A program made the position numbers and the translations under genes. From contig JAOAPF010000463.1 in NCBI GenBank assembly GCA_025462755.1, positions 1 through 44,157 of the forward strand: DNA of 44,157 nt, given 5' to 3'. Within the stretch, counting starts at the first letter, position 1. The number at the start of each line of letters is the position of its first letter. The notes under the pieces were generated by a model. It saw nothing but the letters and a program-made list of their open reading frames with translations. It ran no database searches and was not told the origin of the DNA. This document shows positions 25,191 through 32,583 of this stretch, one piece after another. Source of the stretch: Edaphobacter sp. (GTDB lineage: Bacteria; Acidobacteriota; Terriglobia; Terriglobales; Acidobacteriaceae).

Positions 25191-25228
25191 AGGGTCAGAA
25201 GTTCCACTCCTGGCCCTATTCGTTTTTT
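25191..25228 (+). terminator. Intrinsic terminator after the TonB-dependent receptor
   Basis: AGGGTCAG (25191-25198) pairs with CTGGCCCT (25210-25217) as an 8-bp stem with one G-U pair and an 11-nt loop, followed after five bases by six T (25223-25228). It begins 21 bp after the receptor stop, so the Sel1 gene probably has its own promoter. Confidence 0.65.
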
Positions 25229-25417
25229 AATAGTGAAAATTTGTGACGAATGAACAGATTGCTTCTGCCAGCGGCACGTAAGCGGGGTATAGCGTCCGCT
25301 TTTGGTGGTGGGCCTCCCGGCATGGCGGAACTATCGCGATGACCACTGCGTAGCGCTTACGTCTAGCAGGCACCGAATTCGCTCTCGGTCGGCCCCTCAC
25401 AAATCAAAAGTAAGACC

Positions 25418-25441
25418 GCCTCGAGATGCACTGCCTCGAGA
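25418..25441. repeat. Direct repeat GCCTCGAGA x2 upstream of the Sel1 gene
   Basis: GCCTCGAGA at 25418-25426 and 25433-25441. Because CTCGAG is palindromic, the two copies can also pair as a 6-bp hairpin with a 9-nt loop, just before the AGGAGG ribosome-binding site at 25446-25451. It could modulate translation or be an operator. Confidence 0.4.
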
Positions 25442-25456
25442 CTCTAGGAGGCAATC

Positions 25457-26596
25457 ATGACGCACACCACCTGGACGATCATCCGCCGCTCCGGACTCCC
25501 CGTTCTACCCCTTGCAGTCGCGCTCTGGGCCGCCATGCCTGTCTACCCTGAAGCTACCGGCACGGCAGACCTGACAACGATTCGTGCGCATGCAGAACAG
25601 GGATCGATTCTCGATGAGATCCTGCTCGCCGGAGACTACTTCACCGGCACCGGCGTGGAAAAGGACCCGAAGATGGCAGCTTATTGGTACGAGAAAGCTG
25701 CCGGACACGGAAGCCCCGAGGCGCAAAACCAGATCGGCTACTTCTATCAGGCGGGAATCGGAGTATCAAAAGATCCCAAGCGAGCCGCCCACTGGTATCA
25801 ACTAGCCGCCGCTTCCGGCTTCCCCAAAGCCAAGGTCAACCTGGCCGTCGCCTATCTGCGTGGAATCGGTGTCCAGCAGGAAAATGAACTGGCAGTGCGG
25901 CTCTTCAACCAGGCTTTTCAGGCCGGCAACGGCACCGCCGCCACTTACCTCGGGCTCCTCTACTACTTTGGCATCGCGGTCAAACAGGACAAGGAAGCAG
26001 CGGAAAAATGGTTTGAAGCAGGGTTGAAGCTTCACGACCCCCTCGCCGCCTACGATCTCGGGTCGATGTATTCGATAAATCCCGACCATGCCCATGATCT
26101 ACGCAAGGCGGCGTCGCTGCTGCGTCAGGCAGCCGACGGTGGATATGTGCCCGCAATGCATTCGCTCGGACTTCTGTTGGTCAACCACCCCGAAGTAAAG
26201 CAGGCTAACCCTCAGGAATGCCGCATGCTTCTGGAGACGGCGGCCAACGCCGGTAGCTGGAAATCTTCTATCGTGCTCGGTATTCTGGCTCGCGACGGCC
26301 GCGGCACTCCCGTCGACTACAAAACGGCGTACTATCATTTCCGCGTCGCTCTTTTGCAGGGAGGAGCAGATGCAGAAAAAGTAATAAAGAAGGACGTCGA
26401 GATTATGGCCGCGAGAATAAGCGCAGAGGATGGCCAGACAGCTCTCTCGGCTGCGAACACCTGGTTCGAGCATCACTCTCTTTCTCTAATTTACGTCTAT
26501 AGAGAGGGATCTCCACGGCGCGATTTCCCGATGACCGGCATAGCCTTGGCGCCCGATGGATCTGCTGGCCAATTGCTCCCTCCCTCCGGCTCCTGA
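25457..26596 (+). CDS. Sel1-repeat protein, exported
   Basis: 379 residues from an ATG with AGGAGG 5 nt upstream. The N-terminal hydrophobic stretch (about 13-32) looks like a signal peptide or anchor. Residues about 50-310 consist of six or seven Sel1-like repeats, e.g. AAYWYEKAAGHGSPEAQNQI and AAHWYQLAAASGFPKAKVNL, which form TPR-like alpha-solenoids for protein-protein binding. The last 60 residues have no recognisable domain. Sel1 proteins often link signalling or envelope-stress pathways. It lies between the receptor and a LytS-type kinase, 47 bp upstream of the kinase start, so co-transcription with the two-component genes is plausible. Confidence 0.88.
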   Translation: MTHTTWTIIRRSGLPVLPLAVALWAAMPVYPEATGTADLTTIRAHAEQGSILDEILLAGDYFTGTGVEKDPKMAAYWYEKAAGHGSPEAQNQIGYFYQAGIGVSKDPKRAAHWYQLAAASGFPKAKVNLAVAYLRGIGVQQENELAVRLFNQAFQAGNGTAATYLGLLYYFGIAVKQDKEAAEKWFEAGLKLHDPLAAYDLGSMYSINPDHAHDLRKAASLLRQAADGGYVPAMHSLGLLLVNHPEVKQANPQECRMLLETAANAGSWKSSIVLGILARDGRGTPVDYKTAYYHFRVALLQGGADAEKVIKKDVEIMAARISAEDGQTALSAANTWFEHHSLSLIYVYREGSPRRDFPMTGIALAPDGSAGQLLPPSGS

Positions 26597-26643
26597 AACT
26601 TGGGTTACAGTTCGCTCAGAAAGTACAGGGTCCCTCACTGAAA

Positions 26644-27786
26644 TTGTTCACAACAATTAAAGGCCGAACCGTACCACCATTCCTGCACCCTGTCGTCTTC
26701 GTGGGAGCATTCACCTTACTGGGCCTCTTGTTCGGATTGCAGGAGTGGGTCAGCATGCACTCCTGGGACAGCCACATTCGCATCACCTTCCAGCTTTTGA
26801 TGGCAGCCTGGTGCGTCCACTATTTTCTTCTCGGAACCATCGGCTGGATACTCTGGTGGCTGCTCGGACACTATATCCAACGGGCAAGCCTGTTCACCAT
26901 GGCAACCCGCGTCCTGCCATTGAGCCTGGCGGTAAGTGTCTTCGAAGAGATGATTTGGGTCGCAATCTTCCCAGGATTGCCGATCGGCCTGCCTCACATG
27001 ACCTACTGGCATCGCCTCGCATTCCATCTGGATTCAGACATCGTCGATAGCCTGGTCATGTTCTGGGCCGTCTTCTTTCTGCTTCGCGGCATCGGCTACT
27101 ACCAGCTCTATCGCGAGACCGCCTATGCGGCCGTTCAACTGGAGACCCAGTTCGCCAACGCCCAACTCCGCGCACTGCGCATGCAGTTGAACCCGCATTT
27201 TCTTTTCAACACGATGAACAGCATCTCCAGCCTCATGCAGATCGACATCGCGGCCGCCGACAAAATGTTGGAACAACTCAGTAGCCTTCTGCGTATCACG
27301 TTGGAGCGCGGCGACGTGCAATTGATCCCCCTCAGCGATGAGATGGAGTTCATCGAGATGTATCTCGCGATGCAGGACCGCAGGTTCACCGGCCGCGTAC
27401 GTCAGGAAGTATCCGTCGAACCGAATCTCTACGATGCATTGGTTCCAGCCATGATTCTGCAGCCGGTTATCGAAAACGCGTACGCTCACGGTCTTTCCAA
27501 GTTAGATAGTGATGGCTTGATCGCTATCGATGTGCGCCGCGACAATGCAACGCTCGTCGTCAGCGTGATCAACAGCGGGCTCGGCCTTCATCCAGAGAGT
27601 TCCAATGGCGCTGGACGGCGCGGTGTCGGGCTCGCCAACGTAAAGGACCGCTTACGGTTGCACTACGGGAACAGCCACGCTTTCACCATCGAGGAGCTGG
27701 CAAACGGTAAAGTCCGGGTGGCGTTATCGCTGCCCCTGCAGTTCTCAGAACGTCCAACCAGGCAACTCACAGGATATGGTGTGTGA
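26644..27786 (+). CDS. LytS/YehU-type sensor histidine kinase
   Basis: 380 residues from a TTG start, the only start codon in a suitable place; the upstream frame stays open into the Sel1 gene and the ribosome-binding site is weak, so the start is uncertain. About four hydrophobic segments lie in residues 15-160 (for example HPVVFVGAFTLLGLLFGLQ). The His_kinase domain follows, with the phospho-acceptor His185 in RMQLNPHFLFNTMNSISSLM, then an HATPase domain with ILQPVIENAYAHGL and GVGLANVKDRLRLHYG. It autophosphorylates and passes the phosphate to the LytTR regulator whose start overlaps its stop. The small membrane-embedded sensor has no recognised ligand domain. Confidence 0.93.
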   Translation: MFTTIKGRTVPPFLHPVVFVGAFTLLGLLFGLQEWVSMHSWDSHIRITFQLLMAAWCVHYFLLGTIGWILWWLLGHYIQRASLFTMATRVLPLSLAVSVFEEMIWVAIFPGLPIGLPHMTYWHRLAFHLDSDIVDSLVMFWAVFFLLRGIGYYQLYRETAYAAVQLETQFANAQLRALRMQLNPHFLFNTMNSISSLMQIDIAAADKMLEQLSSLLRITLERGDVQLIPLSDEMEFIEMYLAMQDRRFTGRVRQEVSVEPNLYDALVPAMILQPVIENAYAHGLSKLDSDGLIAIDVRRDNATLVVSVINSGLGLHPESSNGAGRRGVGLANVKDRLRLHYGNSHAFTIEELANGKVRVALSLPLQFSERPTRQLTGYGV

Positions 27787-28541
27787 TGATTCAAACTGTT
27801 TTGGCCGATGATGAAGTGCTGGCTCGACAAAAGCTGCGTCAGCTCCTGCGCAACGAACCCGAAATAGACGTCGTTGGGGAAGGCGCCACCGCCGGCGAGA
27901 CCATCGATCTGGTGCGCGCCACTAAACCGCAACTCCTTTTTCTTGATATCCAGATGCCCGGCATGGATGGCTTCGATATCGCGACAGAGATCTGTTCCAG
28001 CAACATCTCGCCCAAACCGCACATTATCTTCACTACCGCGCATGATCAGTACGCCCTGCGCGCCTTTGAAATCCATGCAATGGACTATCTGCTCAAGCCC
28101 TTCACGCAGGAGCGCCTCTCTTCTGCCGTCGAACGAGCGCGCAAGGAGATTCTTTCCAGCAATCAGCACCCCGCCAGCAGCGGCGCTGCAGGTCAGACCG
28201 GAAGCCACTACACCACCCGCATTGTCTTCAAATCGCGCGGAAGAATCGTCTTCCTACCCGTGTCCGACATTCGCTGGATCTCTGCCGAAGAAAACTACGT
28301 GCGCATCTGCACCCAGAACGAGACGCATCTCCTCCGCGAGACCATGGCCCGCCTCGAAGAGAAGCTCGACCCGGACATGTTCCTCCGCGTCCATCGCTCC
28401 TCCATCGTCAACCTGCAGCATGTGAAAGAGGTGCGCACCGAAGCCGACGGCGAATACGCTGTAGTGCTGGTCAATGGCGAAAAGCTCACCATGAGCCGAG
28501 GCTACCGCTCTCGCATCAACGGCTGGCTCACCCACAACTAA
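27786..28541 (+). CDS. LytTR-family response regulator
   Basis: 251 residues from the ATG that shares one base with the kinase stop (TGATG); a GTG three bases earlier is an alternative, and AGGA lies 8-11 nt upstream. The receiver domain (about 1-120) has the acidic pair in LADDE, phospho-acceptor Asp54 in LFLDIQMPGMDG and Lys in LLKPF. A short linker rich in Ser, Ala and Gly leads to a LytTR DNA-binding domain (about 140-245) with ISAEENYVRICT and FLRVHRSSIVNL. LytTR proteins bind direct repeats upstream of target promoters. Kinase and regulator form one translationally coupled pair. Confidence 0.95.
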   Translation: MIQTVLADDEVLARQKLRQLLRNEPEIDVVGEGATAGETIDLVRATKPQLLFLDIQMPGMDGFDIATEICSSNISPKPHIIFTTAHDQYALRAFEIHAMDYLLKPFTQERLSSAVERARKEILSSNQHPASSGAAGQTGSHYTTRIVFKSRGRIVFLPVSDIRWISAEENYVRICTQNETHLLRETMARLEEKLDPDMFLRVHRSSIVNLQHVKEVRTEADGEYAVVLVNGEKLTMSRGYRSRINGWLTHN

Positions 28542-29028
28542 CGCCCTCCCCTAACATCAGGTGCCTCGAAATGGGTGGCCCATGGACGTTGAGTGGCCCA
28601 CATAAATAGGTGGCCCATCTTCGCAGTCTCACCGCGAAGGGTGGGGTTATTCGCACTACGCGAACCTTTCTCTTCCCACTCGGAAACATACACATTTCTG
28701 CATTCAAAACCGTGATGGACAAACCATCCCGCGCCGAACCATGTAGCACACGCACCGTCTCCCGCCATTCTCCCCGACCGGCGGCGCTTCACCTCACAAT
28801 CTCAAATTATGGACGGGCTCACACACCGGCTTCTGCAAATTCATAGAAAACAGCCCTTCCCCGTCACCATGACCATCCGCGAATTAACCGCCACCACCGG
28901 TGGTCCCATCCGCAAATCCATTCATCCCTCATCCCTGCATTGTTGTCACATTGTTCCTTGGTCACGGCCATCATCGAGCCGTTGGGAACGTAAAATGCTT
29001 TCTCCTCCTGCATCCGAGGTGAGATGAA
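28542..29028. other. Intergenic region with REP-like repeat
   Basis: About 490 bp after the LytTR gene. The first part carries three GTGGCCCA copies and a hairpin (listed separately). The rest (28650-29010) shows no gene with a proper start; the promoter of the SRPBCC gene should lie near its end. Confidence 0.5.
28573..28646. repeat. GTGGCCCA triple repeat with CTTCGC/GCGAAG hairpin (REP-like)
   Basis: GTGGCCCA occurs at 28575, 28593 and 28610 (18- and 17-bp periods). The last copy runs into CCCATCTTCGC, which pairs with GCGAAGGGTGGG (stem 28619-28624 with 28634-28639, 9-nt loop, extended with mismatches). From memory, CCCACCCTTCGC-type hairpins are dispersed between genes in Terriglobia genomes; that needs a search. 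Confidence 0.55.
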
Positions 29029-29556
29029 GTGAACGCACTGACCGGCACAAAACACGACACCTCCATTGATCCCGCACTCGATCCGGGCGCACTCAACCCC
29101 GGAATGATCGCCAGGATTCCCGGCCGCCACGAGAGAGACGTCGCTCTCTCGTTCCAATTCAAGGCCGACAGCAGCCGCGTCTTCTACGCGCTCAGCCTCC
29201 CGGAATACATCGAAGCGTGGCTGCAGGCCCCAGACACCGACGACCTGCACTTGGTCTTCAATCAGATAGCAGAAGAGACCTTCCGCATCGATCTCTATCG
29301 CGGCGAAACCCTCCACGCACGCGTCGATGGCTCCTGCTGGGTCGTCGGCGCCAATCAGGTCCGATATATCTGGAAGACCACCTCACCCTTCGACACCACC
29401 GAAACCCTCGTCGACATGAAGCTTCTATCCGGTTCAGGCGGATGTGTCCTCGCCCTGAAGCACAGCGGATTCAACGACCCGCAAGAAAGCGCCCGCTGCC
29501 GCAGGATGTGGCAAGAGTCCCTCGAACGCCTCTGCCGCCTGATGGAAAGGAATTAA
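29029..29556 (+). CDS. SRPBCC/AHSA1-like domain protein
   Basis: 175 residues from a GTG start with GAGGTGA about 8 nt upstream. The core (about residues 38-172) fits the START/Bet v1-like SRPBCC fold: FQFKADSSRVFYALSLPEYI at its start, a middle of beta strands (RIDLYRGETLHARVDGSCWV, VRYIWKTTSPFDTTETLVDM) and a C-terminal helix (MWQESLERLCRLMER). AHSA1-type proteins bind hydrophobic ligands in a deep pocket; no catalytic residues can be named. It stands alone upstream of an ECF sigma factor and is separated from it by an A/C-rich region that may terminate transcription. Confidence 0.75.
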   Translation: MNALTGTKHDTSIDPALDPGALNPGMIARIPGRHERDVALSFQFKADSSRVFYALSLPEYIEAWLQAPDTDDLHLVFNQIAEETFRIDLYRGETLHARVDGSCWVVGANQVRYIWKTTSPFDTTETLVDMKLLSGSGGCVLALKHSGFNDPQESARCRRMWQESLERLCRLMERN

Positions 29557-29619
29557 ACGAAGCAATCTGCAACGCAGGAACCTGAGCCCGCTCTAACCTC
29601 GAAGAATTTCTCTGCGCCA

Positions 29620-29760
29620 AAAGCGCCATACAAATCCACCACATCAACCACACAATTCACCACAAACTCACCATCAAAACACCACAACCTGCACCGCCAT
29701 TTCCGCACAAAAACCCCGCAAAACCACACAAAAACAACCGAACCCCGCCGCGGCAAAAAA
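29620..29760 (+). other. G-poor, A/C-rich tract; candidate rho-utilisation region
   Basis: From about 29627 to 29727 the plus strand has only a handful of G in about 100 bases, with many CACCACA-like words (CCACCACATC, CACCACAAAC, ACACCACAACC). It follows the SRPBCC stop and precedes the sigma factor promoter. A C-rich, G-poor, unstructured transcript is the hallmark of Rho loading sites, so Rho-dependent termination is a reasonable inference. Confidence 0.4.
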
Positions 29761-29778
29761 ACCTGCCACCGATTTCCC

Positions 29779-29805
29779 GTAACCAATCCGCCACCCAGCG
29801 TTCTA
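29779..29805 (+). promoter_or_regulatory. Candidate ECF-type promoter of the sigma/anti-sigma operon
   Basis: GTAACC (29779-29784) and CGTTCTA (29799-29805) are 14 bp apart, preceded by CC and G respectively as in the element at 16073-16098. A start near 29811 gives a leader of about 40 nt before the sigma ATG. ECF sigma operons are commonly autoregulated, which fits. Inference. Confidence 0.35.
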
Positions 29806-29851
29806 ACATAATGCAAACAATGACGCTCGAACCACTAGCGATTGAGAAGCC

Positions 29852-30475
29852 ATGACCGGAATCTCCGGCACCACCGACGAGGCGCAGATCATAACCTCCA
29901 TACTCGCCGGCAACACGCATCTGTTTCACGACCTCATTCGCCCGCACGAGCGAAGCGTCTACGCCATGGCGCTCTCCCTGCTCCACAACGAAGCCGACGC
30001 CGAGGACGTCGCACAGGAAGCCTTCCTCAAAGCCTTTCGCAACCTCGCAAACTTCCGCGGCGAATCGAAATTCAGCACATGGCTCATCAGCATCACCCTC
30101 AACGAAGCCCGTGGCCGTCTGCGCAGCAAAAAGAACGTAAAGATGGAGTCCCTCGACGAACCCCCAGAGGGCCACGCAACCGTAACCCCCGCCCTCCTCC
30201 GCGACTGGCGCGAAATCCCTTCGGAGGCATTGGAGCGGCAAGAGATCCGGCAAATGCTCCAGCAGGCAATCACCGACCTGCCCTTGATCTACCGCGAAGT
30301 ATTCCTGCTCCGCGATGTCGAAGACCTCAGCGTAAACCAGTCCGCCCAGGCGCTCGGTATCTCCGTCGCATCCGTCAAAGTACGGCTGCACCGAGCCCGC
30401 ATCATGTTGCAGAAAAAGCTCGTCCCGCAGTTGAAGCGGGCAAACCCGAAACGGAGGTGGTTCTCATGGTCATAG
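29852..30475 (+). CDS. ECF-type RNA polymerase sigma factor (with anti-sigma partner)
   Basis: 207 residues, GAGAAG just before the ATG. Region 2 (about 22-95) includes LLHNEADAEDVAQEAFLKAF and FRGESKFSTWLISITLNEAR; region 4 (about 130-190) includes DLPLIYREVFLLRDVEDLSV and the helix-turn-helix SAQALGISVASVKVRLHRAR. The pattern is RpoE/SigW-like. Its last 10 bases overlap the anti-sigma gene, so the two are made in a fixed ratio. A candidate autoregulatory promoter lies at 29779-29805. Confidence 0.95.
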   Translation: MTGISGTTDEAQIITSILAGNTHLFHDLIRPHERSVYAMALSLLHNEADAEDVAQEAFLKAFRNLANFRGESKFSTWLISITLNEARGRLRSKKNVKMESLDEPPEGHATVTPALLRDWREIPSEALERQEIRQMLQQAITDLPLIYREVFLLRDVEDLSVNQSAQALGISVASVKVRLHRARIMLQKKLVPQLKRANPKRRWFSWS

Positions 30476-30732
30476 AGTGCAAGCACGTTTGGGAGCACAT
30501 CTCCGGCTACCTCGACGGCACCCTCTCCCCAGAGGTGCTGGAGCAGGTGCAAAAACATCTGGAGCATTGCGAAATCTGTTCAGCGATCCTCGACTCGACG
30601 CGAAACATCCTCATCCTCACCGCGGACGAACGCGTCTTCGAGCTCCCCCTCGGTTTCAGCGAGCGCCTCCACGCCAGGCTCGAGGACGAAATCCGCGGCA
30701 TCGCGCCCGCACCCTCCGACATCAAGGAATAG
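30466..30732 (+). CDS. Zinc-finger anti-sigma factor, soluble (zf-HC2)
   Basis: 88 residues from the ATG at 30466, with GGAGG 8 nt upstream inside the sigma gene; the reading frame upstream is only an out-of-frame shadow of the sigma factor. The N-terminal anti-sigma domain shows HISGYLDGTLSPEVLEQVQK and the zinc motif HLEHCEICS (His31-x3-Cys35-x2-Cys38, with Cys5 or His7 as fourth ligand). Such domains wrap the sigma factor and block RNA polymerase binding. There is no membrane segment: the C-terminal part (NILILTADERVFELPLGFSE) is short and charged. It is therefore likely a cytoplasmic anti-sigma, possibly redox-sensitive through its Cys residues, rather than a transmembrane sensor. Confidence 0.88.
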   Translation: MVIECKHVWEHISGYLDGTLSPEVLEQVQKHLEHCEICSAILDSTRNILILTADERVFELPLGFSERLHARLEDEIRGIAPAPSDIKE

Positions 30733-30795
30733 CAACGAGAACAGTAACGAAACAAGCGGGCCTTACTTTTTTTGAAATAGTCCGTCCTGCTTGGT

Positions 30796-30858
30796 GTACG
30801 GCTTCAGCCGTGCCGAAAGCACTTCATTCTGCAACGCTGCTTTAGCCGCTGAGGTACG
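30796..30858. repeat. REP-like hairpin element between convergent genes
   Basis: GTACGGC-TTCA-GCCGTGC (30796-30813) forms a 7-bp stem (one G-T pair) with a tetraloop. A partner sequence TTTAGCCGCTGAGGTAC (30841-30857) ends the element with a partly inverted copy. It sits between the anti-sigma gene and a minus-strand gene, the usual place for REP/BIME elements. I recall similar CTTCAGCCG...TTTAGCCGCTGA units in Terriglobia genomes; not checked. Confidence 0.5.
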
Positions 30859-30893
30859 TTTCTTATTTCGCCAGATAGTCGCTCGGTAGTAAC

Positions 30894-31349
30894 TTACCGA
30901 ACCCGATGAACCATTGGATGAGTAATCCACTCTGCCGCCAGCAGAACCAGCGTAATGATCGAAAGCAAAATCTGAAACAGTTCGGATCGCCGCTGCTTCG
31001 GAGTCACAGGCTGCACGCGCCACTGCGAAGAAGGCCGCGCACGCAACATACGAATGCGCCAGATCACGTACAGGTTGATCCCCGACCCCGCCAGCGCCGC
31101 GATCATCATCGGAATGCGAATCGCATCGCGATGAAAGCCATGCGCCGGCGCGTGAATCCCAAACGTTGCCGCGGCCAGCCCACTCAGACCAATCGCCACG
31201 CGAATACCGCTGATAGCAATCACCGCCGTGCACGCACTCTGCAGGACGATAAACACCAGACTCGTCATGCTGACGAGCCACGCCCCTCTGCCTACAGGCT
31301 CTTCCGCAGCGGGCGCAGGATTCAGGGAACGCCTCGTTTCAAGGGCCAT
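30894..31349 (-). CDS. Small membrane protein of unknown function
   Basis: 151 residues. Four hydrophobic segments at about residues 25-48, 52-68, 78-96 and 123-143 (for example LVFIVLQSACTAVIAISGI and LFQILLSIITLVLLAAEW). The loop between segments 3 and 4 is basic (RIRMLRARPSSQWR, TPKQRRSE). No motif is recognised. It lies 47 bp downstream of the DUF4870 gene on the same strand and is probably in the same transcript; it converges on the sigma/anti-sigma operon. Confidence 0.65.
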   Translation of the reverse strand: MALETRRSLNPAPAAEEPVGRGAWLVSMTSLVFIVLQSACTAVIAISGIRVAIGLSGLAAATFGIHAPAHGFHRDAIRIPMMIAALAGSGINLYVIWRIRMLRARPSSQWRVQPVTPKQRRSELFQILLSIITLVLLAAEWITHPMVHRVR

Positions 31350-31396
31350 CTCTGTACCAACTTATCGCCGCACAGAACCCATGTCGAGTACCGCCG

Positions 31397-31819
31397 CTAC
31401 TTTGCCGCCTGCTCCGCGAAGTTTCCGATAAACGGAATCTTGTAGCGCTCTCCCTTGCTCGCCTTGATCATCACAAAGATCCAGAGAATGAGAAATGCGA
31501 GCCCTACCGGGACCATCAGAATCCATCCCAGAATCGGAATCACCCCGAGCACAAAATGCACGACCGCCACCGCGATCCCCAGGAAGATGGACTGCCATGC
31601 ATGGAAGCGGATAAACGAACTGCGGTTATACGGCTCCATCACCAGAAAGATGATCGCCGGAATAATCGTGATGTAAGCGATCACACCCGCAGCAGTCTCA
31701 GACAAACCGCCCTGTTGGGCAGGCAGCGCAGCGGCCACACCCGTTGTTGTATTCGCACCGCAGTGCGGGCAAAATTGCGAGTCGCTCCCTGTTTCGTTCT
31801 TGCAGGCTGGGCAAACCAT
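31397..31819 (-). CDS. Zinc-ribbon DUF4870 membrane protein
   Basis: 140 residues from the ATG at 31819, fixed by AAGGAG 9 nt upstream; the longer open frame to 32023 is not used. The N-terminus is a zinc ribbon (MVCPACKNETGSDSQFCPHC, two CxxC pairs). From about residue 38 it matches DUF4870: LSETAAGVIAYITIIPAIIF, SFIRFHAWQSIFLGI and ILGWILMVPVGLAFLILWIF, giving three membrane segments. The function of the family is not known. Divergent from the penicillin-acylase gene, with a 764-bp region between. Confidence 0.85.
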   Translation of the reverse strand: MVCPACKNETGSDSQFCPHCGANTTTGVAAALPAQQGGLSETAAGVIAYITIIPAIIFLVMEPYNRSSFIRFHAWQSIFLGIAVAVVHFVLGVIPILGWILMVPVGLAFLILWIFVMIKASKGERYKIPFIGNFAEQAAK

Positions 31820-32189
31820 CGCGGTGCACTCCTTGGCTGGAAGGTATAAGTTCGAGGCGGTTTCGCGCCTGTCGCTTCGGGGCCCGAGTAACTGCCGGCG
31901 CCTATCCAGGAGTCCGATGCCGGAGGCTGATAGCGTAGCACCTGCCGAGGTCGCCCGGAACCGAAAAATCTCCACCTCTCCCGCGATCCTGCACCCGCCC
32001 TTCGGACGCTTCTTTATCCACATTCCTTCAAAACCGAGTGCTGGCTCCCAGCCCTTGATTTTGCTGTGCTTTTGTTGCCATCTTTCGCCGTAGGCGGAGG
32101 ATCTGCTTTGGCTTCTCCCTTTCCTCTGCTTTTCTTGTTGTAATCTCGAAGCGATCTGCTTTTATTTGTTGATCTTGCATTTATTTTTC

Positions 32190-32490
32190 GCGTTTTCACC
32201 CCAAAAATCGCATGTCAAGCCCCTAAGACACATAACCCCTTACCAATCAATCACTTCCATTTGGCATGTTAGTTATACCCAAACCGATATACTGGATATA
32301 GATAGAAAAATGGAAAACCAGGAAGCCAAAGACGGCATTCGTCGGAGGCTAACTTATTTCGATGCAATATTTTGCGGGCAACTCATTTGCTTTGAATATT
32401 TTACAGGGAGTGACACCCCGCAAACCACTGAATATAAATATCTTATGCCCAAAATACCCCCCGGGGGGGGGAGGGGGTACCCCCAAGAAA
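32190..32490. repeat. Structured AT-rich intergenic element, possible dispersed repeat
   Basis: Starts near CGCATGTCAAGCCCC (32209-32223) and ends at a G/C homopolymer block. Inside, AATATTTT recurs at 32366 and 32395 as part of an imperfect 29-bp tandem repeat. TTTGCGGG (32371-32378) pairs perfectly with CCCGCAAA (32417-32424), enclosing a smaller GGGAGTGACACCC hairpin. The composition is unlike flanking DNA. I recall similar blocks (ATGTCAAGCCCC ... ACCCCGCAAACC ... CCCCCCGGGGGG) between genes in other Terriglobia, so a dispersed non-coding element is likely; a genome search would decide. Confidence 0.5.
32457..32484. repeat. C6-G9-A-G5-TA-C5 palindromic homopolymer block
   Basis: Six C, nine G, A, five G, TA, five C. 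GGGGGTACCCCC (32473-32484) is a perfect palindrome, and the G-runs can also pair with the first C-run. It could form a very stable hairpin or G-rich structure, and as a long mononucleotide run it is prone to slippage. It closes the structured element. Confidence 0.8.
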
Positions 32491-32583
32491 AGGAGAATCA
32501 GGCAGGTAAACTGTTCGCACCGCCCTACCAACAGACAAAGCGGCACCAAAAAGTGACGTCCTGAACGGAGAAAAAAGAAGCGC

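Larger units (their letters stand above)
31820..32583. other. Long AT-rich intergenic region
   Basis: 764 bp between divergent genes, clearly poorer in GC than its surroundings from about 32050 on. No protein-coding gene is convincing; an 82-codon frame from the ATG at 32310 reads through the structured element and a poly-G run and has no ribosome-binding site. It contains the structured element at 32190-32490 and presumably promoters for both flanking genes. Confidence 0.5.

Noticed and set aside
29842-30465. In-frame extension upstream of the anti-sigma gene
   Set aside because: These codons lie out of frame inside the ECF sigma gene and give an Arg/His/Pro-rich product; the internal ATG at 30466 has a GGAGG site.
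32166-32564. Open frame running through the structured AT-rich element
   Set aside because: It would translate a poly-G run and hairpins, has no ribosome-binding site, and the region has non-coding composition.
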